Assembly (NCBI GenBank): GCA_947177435.1
Contig: CAMWUM010000033.1
Location: forward strand, 1-10,945
Source: an uncultured Muribaculaceae bacterium
GTDB lineage: Bacteria; Bacteroidota; Bacteroidia; Bacteroidales; Muribaculaceae
Direction: 5' to 3'
DNA length: 10,945 nt
This document shows positions 7,345-10,945 of this stretch, piece by piece; the stretch's first letter is position 1; every line of letters begins with the position of its first letter. A model generated the notes under the pieces. That model saw nothing but the letters and a program-made list of their open reading frames with translations, had not been told where the DNA came from and did no database searches. A program made the translations under genes and the position numbers.

Positions 7345-8697
7345 ATGAGATTTTTCCAGACAATCAAGAACATATGGTCGATTGAGGATCTTCGGAACCG
7401 CATCGGCGTTACGCTCCTCCTTGTACTCATCTACAGGGTGGGGTGCTACGTCGTGCTTCCGGGCATCAACCAAGACGCCATAAAGGCGCTGACCGAGTTC
7501 GCCAACAAGACCGACATGATGCAGCTGCTCGACATGTTCTCGGGCGGCGCATTCTCCCAGGCGTCAATCTTCGCCCTGGGCATCATGCCTTACATCACGG
7601 CGTCGATCGTGATACAGTTGGCCGGCATGGTCATCCCCGCGTTCCAGAAGATGCAGCGCGAGGGCGAGAGCGGACGCCAGAAGCTGACGCAGTATACTCG
7701 CTACCTCACCGTCTTCATCCTCTGCGTGCAGGCTCCGGCCTACCTGATGAACCTCAACATGCAGACCCGCGGCGCCGGCATCGGCGACGTGGTCGGCCCC
7801 GGAGGTTATGTCACTCTGACCATCATCATGGCCGCCGGCTCAATGTTCATCATGTGGCTGGGCGAGCGCATCACTGACCGCGGCATCGGCAACGGCATCT
7901 CGTTCATCATCCTCATCGGCATCATCGCCCGCCTGCCGGGCGCGCTGCTCAACGAGGTCATCGGCCGCCTGCCCGGCGTAGGTGCCGGAGGTCAGGGCGG
8001 TCTGGTGATGTTCCTGATCGAGATCGTGCTGCTGTTTGCCGTCACCATCGGCGCAGTGCTGCTGGTGCAGGGCACCCGCAAAGTGCCCGTGCAGTACGCC
8101 AAGCGCGTGATCGGCAACCGCCAGTACGGCGGCGCCCGCCAGTTCATCCCCTTGAAAGTCAATGCCGCAGGCGTGATGCCCATCATCTTCGCCCAGGCAA
8201 TCATGTTCATCCCCATGACGCTGGCCGGCTACGCCGGGCAGAACCAGTTCTCCGGCTTCCTGGGCGTGTTCACCGACATCAACGGATTCTGGTACAATTT
8301 CGTGTACTTCGTCATGATCATCGTCTTCACCTACTTCTACACAGCCATCACCGTGCGCCCCAAGCAGATGGCTGAGGACCTGAAGCGCAACAACGGCTTC
8401 ATCCCCGGCGTCAAGCCCGGCAAGAAGACTGAGGAGTACCTCGACGCGATCATGAGCCGCATCACCCTCCCGGGCTCGATCTTCCTGGCCGTAGTGGCCG
8501 TGCTGCCGGCATTCGCCCGCTTCTTCGGCATCAGCCAGAGCTTCGCCCAGTTCTTCGGCGGCACCTCGCTGCTGATCATGGTGGGCGTAGTGCTTGACAC
8601 GCTGCGCCAGATCGAGTCGCACCTGATGATGCACCATTACGACGGACTGATGAAGGACGGCAAGATCCAGGGCCGCACCACCGGCCACGGATACTAA
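7345..8697 (+). CDS. secY: Preprotein translocase subunit SecY
   Basis: SecY is the channel-forming subunit of the SecYEG translocon in the inner membrane; it exports unfolded proteins and inserts membrane proteins. The 450 residues contain ten predictable membrane segments at about 20-40, 73-98, 118-137, 153-173, 184-206, 219-242, 275-297, 318-338, 373-393 and 404-420. The plug region is near 60-70. The family motifs GIMPYITASIVIQL (79-92) and QREGE (104-108) are intact. The large cytoplasmic loop before segment 9 reads FIPGVKPGKKTEEYLD; Lys 357 occupies the place of the conserved Arg 357 of E. coli SecY. rplO is six bases upstream and map 15 bases downstream. Confidence 0.98.
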   Translation: MRFFQTIKNIWSIEDLRNRIGVTLLLVLIYRVGCYVVLPGINQDAIKALTEFANKTDMMQLLDMFSGGAFSQASIFALGIMPYITASIVIQLAGMVIPAFQKMQREGESGRQKLTQYTRYLTVFILCVQAPAYLMNLNMQTRGAGIGDVVGPGGYVTLTIIMAAGSMFIMWLGERITDRGIGNGISFIILIGIIARLPGALLNEVIGRLPGVGAGGQGGLVMFLIEIVLLFAVTIGAVLLVQGTRKVPVQYAKRVIGNRQYGGARQFIPLKVNAAGVMPIIFAQAIMFIPMTLAGYAGQNQFSGFLGVFTDINGFWYNFVYFVMIIVFTYFYTAITVRPKQMAEDLKRNNGFIPGVKPGKKTEEYLDAIMSRITLPGSIFLAVVAVLPAFARFFGISQSFAQFFGGTSLLIMVGVVLDTLRQIESHLMMHHYDGLMKDGKIQGRTTGHGY

Positions 8698-8712
8698 AAT
8701 AGGCAAGGCTGA

Positions 8713-9495
8713 ATGATCTATCTGAAGACACCCGACCAGATTGAGCAGATGCGCCCCGCGTGCGACCTCGTGAGCCGCACCCTGGGCGAAGTGGCCAAGT
8801 GGATTGCCCCCGGAGTCACCACACGCAAGCTCGACGCCATTGCCTGCGAATTCATTCGCGACAATGGCGGCAAGCCCGCGTGCCTGGGCTACGAAGGCTT
8901 CCCCGCCACCCTCTGCATCGAAGTCAACGAGACCGTCGTGCACGGCTTCCCCTCGGGCTACACCCTGCGCGAAGGCGACATCATCGGCATCGACACCGTC
9001 GTCGAGAAAGACGGCTGGATGGGCGACCAGTGCTACACCTTCCCCGTGGGCGAGGTCGACGAGAAAGTGATGGCCCTGCTGCGCACCACCAAGGAGGCCC
9101 TGGCCGTAGGCATAGAGGCCTGCCGCGTGGGCAAGCGCATTGGCGACATCAGCTCGGCCGTGCAGGCCTACTGCGAGCGCCGGGGATACAGCATCGTGCG
9201 CGAGATGTGCGGCCACGGCATCGGCCGGGGCATGCACGAAGACCCCTCGGTGCCCAACTACGGGCGCCGCGGCTGCGGCCCGCTGATCAAGAACGGCATG
9301 TGCCTGTGCATCGAGCCCATGGTCAACATGGGCAGCAAGAACGTAGTGTTCGAGCCCAACGGCTGGGAGTGCCGCACGCGCGACCGCAAGCCCTCGGCCC
9401 ACTACGAGCACACCCTTGCCATCGTCGACGACCAGACCCTGGAGCTCACCACCTTCGAGTACGTGCGCCAGGTCCTGCAAGATAGATACGTTTAA
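8713..9495 (+). CDS. map: Type I methionine aminopeptidase (MetAP)
   Basis: MetAP removes the initiator methionine from nascent proteins after deformylation and uses two divalent metal ions. The 260-residue 'pita-bread' enzyme shows all expected ligands: D94 (GIDTVV), D105 (GDQC), H168 (GHGIG), E201 (EPMVN) and E232 (YEHTLAI). The active-site histidines H77 (VVHGFP) and H175 (MHEDPSV) are also present. It has no N-terminal zinc-finger extension. Twelve cysteines is a high count for a cytosolic enzyme of this size. Its place between secY and infA lets it be made with the ribosome it serves at. infA follows after 26 bases. Confidence 0.98.
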   Translation: MIYLKTPDQIEQMRPACDLVSRTLGEVAKWIAPGVTTRKLDAIACEFIRDNGGKPACLGYEGFPATLCIEVNETVVHGFPSGYTLREGDIIGIDTVVEKDGWMGDQCYTFPVGEVDEKVMALLRTTKEALAVGIEACRVGKRIGDISSAVQAYCERRGYSIVREMCGHGIGRGMHEDPSVPNYGRRGCGPLIKNGMCLCIEPMVNMGSKNVVFEPNGWECRTRDRKPSAHYEHTLAIVDDQTLELTTFEYVRQVLQDRYV

Positions 9496-9521
9496 CCCTC
9501 CAACCCCCCATCGACCATCCT

Positions 9522-9740
9522 ATGGCAAAACAGACAGCAATCGAGCAGGACGGCACCATCGTCGAGGCGCTCAGCAACGCGATGTTCCGCGTCGAGCTCG
9601 AAAACGGCCACGAAATCACGGCCCACATATCAGGCAAGATGCGCATGCACTACATCAAGATCCTCCCCGGCGACAAGGTGAGGGTCGAGATGTCGCCCTA
9701 CGACCTGTCGAAGGGCCGCATCGCCTTCCGCTACAAGTGA
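9522..9740 (+). CDS. infA: Translation initiation factor IF-1
   Basis: IF-1 binds the 30S A site and, with IF-2 and IF-3, secures correct initiation. The 72 residues are one S1-type OB fold. They read [32 protein letters not shown]..., then [39 protein letters not shown], the full family pattern and length. This is the only gene in the window ending in TGA. rpmJ follows after 30 bases. The infA–rpmJ–rpsM order is widespread in bacteria outside the gammaproteobacteria. Confidence 0.98.
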   Translation: MAKQTAIEQDGTIVEALSNAMFRVELENGHEITAHISGKMRMHYIKILPGDKVRVEMSPYDLSKGRIAFRYK

Positions 9741-9770
9741 CACATCAACCACTGCAATACCTAAAAGACA

Positions 9771-9887
9771 ATGAAAGTAAGAGCCTCAGTCAAGAAGCGC
9801 ACCGCGGACAGCAAGATCGTACGCCGCAAGGGGCGCCTCTACGTAATCAACAAGAAAAACCCCAAGCTTAAACAACGTCAAGGATAA
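9771..9887 (+). CDS. rpmJ: 50S ribosomal protein L36 (bL36), zinc-free form
   Basis: L36 is the smallest ribosomal protein and helps organise 23S rRNA. The 38-codon frame starts at the ATG at 9771 and ends with the TAA at 9885-9887. It reads [20 protein letters not shown] followed by [18 protein letters not shown]. Both ends (MKVRASVKK and KLKQRQG) are diagnostic. The zinc ligands of the classical form (Cys 11, 14, 27 and His 33) are absent; residues 11, 14 and 27 are Thr, Ser and Asn. This is therefore the C-minus version. A 43-base AT-rich spacer follows before rpsM. Confidence 0.97.
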   Translation: MKVRASVKKRTADSKIVRRKGRLYVINKKNPKLKQRQG

Positions 9888-9930
9888 CATTAGTTATTAT
9901 TGAAGCATTAACCAACTTGCAATAACACTT

Positions 9931-10311
9931 ATGGCAGTAAGAATCGTGGGAGTTGACCTCCCCCAAAACAAAAGAGGTGAAATAGCCTTGACATACATCT
10001 TCGGCATCGGCCGCAGCTCGGCCAAGACCATCCTCGAGAAGGCCGGCGTGCCCGTCGAGACCAAGGTCAAGGACTGGAGCGACGCCCAGGCCGCAGCCGT
10101 CCGCGAGGTAATCGGCACCGAGTACAAAGTCGAAGGCGACCTCCGCAGCGAAATCCAGCTCAACATCAAGCGACTGATGGACATCGGTTGCTACCGCGGC
10201 GTGCGCCACCGCATCGGCCTGCCCGTGCGCGGCCAGAGCACCAAGAACAACGCCCGCACCCGCAAGGGACGCAAGAAAACCGTCGCTAACAAGAAGAAAG
10301 CTACCAAATAA
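9931..10311 (+). CDS. rpsM: 30S ribosomal protein S13 (uS13)
   Basis: S13 is a 30S head protein forming intersubunit bridges and contacting P-site tRNA through its C-terminal tail. The 126 residues have the N-terminal helix-hairpin-helix-like element [10 protein letters not shown] (23-32). The basic signature [19 protein letters not shown] starts at 87 and is followed by NNARTRKG. The C-terminal extension [12 protein letters not shown] is strongly basic. The upstream spacer is only 43 bases, too short to hold a large S4-binding pseudoknot like the one before rpsM in E. coli. rpsK follows after nine bases. Confidence 0.98.
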   Translation: MAVRIVGVDLPQNKRGEIALTYIFGIGRSSAKTILEKAGVPVETKVKDWSDAQAAAVREVIGTEYKVEGDLRSEIQLNIKRLMDIGCYRGVRHRIGLPVRGQSTKNNARTRKGRKKTVANKKKATK

Positions 10312-10320
10312 CATCAGATT

Positions 10321-10710
10321 ATGGCAAAAAAGACAGTCGCAGCAAAGAAGAGAAACGTCAAAGTCAGCGCCGAAGGCCAGCTGCACGTACACTCCTCTTT
10401 CAACAATATCATCGTGTGCTTAGCCAACGCCGAGGGTCAAGTTATCTCCTGGTCGTCGGCCGGCAAAATGGGCTTCCGCGGCTCAAAGAAGAACACTCCC
10501 TACGCCGCCCAGATGGCCGCGCAGGACTGCGCAAAGATCGCCTACGACCTCGGCCTGCGCAAAGTGAAGGCTTACGTCAAGGGCCCGGGCAATGGCCGCG
10601 AGTCTGCCATCCGCACCATCCACGGCGCCGGCATCGAAGTCGTCGAGATTGTCGACGTCACTCCGCTGCCCCACAATGGCTGCCGCCCTCCCAAGCGCCG
10701 CAGAGTATAA
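10321..10710 (+). CDS. rpsK: 30S ribosomal protein S11 (uS11)
   Basis: S11 lies on the 30S platform beside the mRNA exit, next to S7 and S18. The 129 residues have a basic N-terminus ([15 protein letters not shown]). The core includes [18 protein letters not shown] and [20 protein letters not shown]. The C-terminal signature [18 protein letters not shown] is at 112-129. The Asn119-Gly120 pair is the site where E. coli S11 carries an isoaspartate. The opening codons are very A-rich, then composition turns GC-rich. The stop is followed by a 211-base gap before rpsD. Confidence 0.98.
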   Translation: MAKKTVAAKKRNVKVSAEGQLHVHSSFNNIIVCLANAEGQVISWSSAGKMGFRGSKKNTPYAAQMAAQDCAKIAYDLGLRKVKAYVKGPGNGRESAIRTIHGAGIEVVEIVDVTPLPHNGCRPPKRRRV

Positions 10711-10921
10711 CGCGCCCAGCGCTCGCCACTTTCATCTTTTAGCACAAATAACAGCAACACACCGGGCCGCCTGAGCCCCGGCCGGCGGCGAGACACTTGG
10801 CCATAAACGTGAAATAGACCACCCTTACTTTGTCACCTCTCGTGGTCGCGGCTGCACTACATGGCTAAAATCCCGCCCCATCGCCCCTAAGGCAGGCCCT
10901 AACTTGATAAACTAACCCAAA
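10711..10921 (+). promoter_or_regulatory. rpsK–rpsD intergenic region, candidate S4 (rpsD) leader RNA
   Basis: At 211 bases this is by far the longest non-coding stretch in the window. A weak stem GCGC/GCGC (10712-10722) precedes a T-rich stretch ending in TTTT at 10737-10740. Two hairpins that cannot form together share a base: CCGGG/CCCGG (10762-10766 with 10777-10781) and GCCGCC/GGCGGC (10766-10771 with 10784-10789). GACCAC (10817-10822) pairs with GTGGTC (10842-10847), and its loop can pair with TAAGG at 10888-10892. TTACTTTG (10825-10832) resembles a Bacteroidetes -7 box, but the nearest TTG is 25 bases upstream, too far. S4 is a known autoregulator, so a leader controlling rpsD is plausible but unproven. 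Confidence 0.45.
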
Positions 10922-10945
10922 ATGGCAAGATACACAGGTCCCAAG
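10922..10945 (+). CDS. rpsD: 30S ribosomal protein S4 (uS4), first eight codons only
   Basis: The ATG at 10922 opens MARYTGPK, the typical bacterial S4 N-terminus, before the window ends. The call rests on these eight residues together with the position directly after rpsM–rpsK. S4 is a primary 16S rRNA-binding protein that starts 30S assembly and, in several bacteria, represses its own operon. The start is preceded by the A/C-rich sequence actaacccaa with no Shine-Dalgarno. Confidence 0.9.

Noticed and set aside
7840..9480. Very long minus-strand open frame (546 codons) opposite secY–map
   Set aside because: It has the same His/Asp/Ala-rich antisense composition, spans two unrelated plus-strand genes, and shows no recognisable motif.
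9888..9930. AT-rich rpmJ–rpsM spacer as a promoter
   Set aside because: A TTG at 9900-9902 has a 20-base spacing to TAACACTT, but that box matches only three of the six conserved positions and the transcript would begin inside rpsM.
10712..10740. Intrinsic terminator after rpsK
   Set aside because: The only stem is 4 bp with a 3-base loop, and the T-rich stretch is interrupted and separated from it. Too weak to call.

Overview
The window is a continuous stretch of the large S10–spc–alpha ribosomal-protein supercluster, all on the + strand. It runs from the 3' part of rplB to the first eight codons of rpsD. The order is rplB(partial)–rpsS–rplV–rpsC–rplP–rpmC–rpsQ–rplN–rplX–rplE–rpsN–rpsH–rplF–rplR–rpsE–rpmD–rplO–secY–map–infA–rpmJ–rpsM–rpsK–rpsD(partial). 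Everything except the short spacers is accounted for, and no mobile element, CRISPR array, tRNA or rRNA is seen.

The organism is most likely a GC-rich member of the Bacteroidales (Bacteroidetes/Bacteroidota); an Alistipes-like or Muribaculaceae-like genome would fit, but I cannot fix the family. The reasons are: map and infA lie between secY and rpmJ; S14 and L36 are both zinc-free; the protein wording looks Bacteroidetes-like ([10 protein letters not shown] in L2, IPGVKPGKKT in SecY); and starts lack Shine-Dalgarno sequences and are preceded by A-rich leaders. Codons strongly favour G/C in the third position. The stops are nevertheless TAA in 21 of 23 genes (TAG in rplE, TGA in infA), and every complete gene starts with ATG.

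Layout: 3–3473 is the S10-type part (L2, S19, L22, S3, L16, L29, S17) running straight into L14. 3495–7338 is the spc part (L24, L5, S14, S8, L6, L18, S5, L30, L15). 7345–9887 holds SecY, methionine aminopeptidase, IF-1 and L36. 9931 to the end is the alpha part (S13, S11, S4). Most genes are 2–30 bases apart and rplX/rplE overlap by one base, as expected of one co-transcribed, translationally coupled unit. The products build both ribosomal subunits, start translation (IF-1), insert or export nascent proteins (SecY) and trim their N-termini (MetAP).

The only places that depart from a packed coding operon are four spacers. These are rpsN–rpsH (67 nt), rpmD–rplO (75 nt, with a strong nested GC hairpin), rpmJ–rpsM (43 nt, AT-rich) and rpsK–rpsD (211 nt, the best candidate for an unassigned cis-regulatory RNA). 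I found no evidence of a new biological system. The findings are modest regulatory and evolutionary points.
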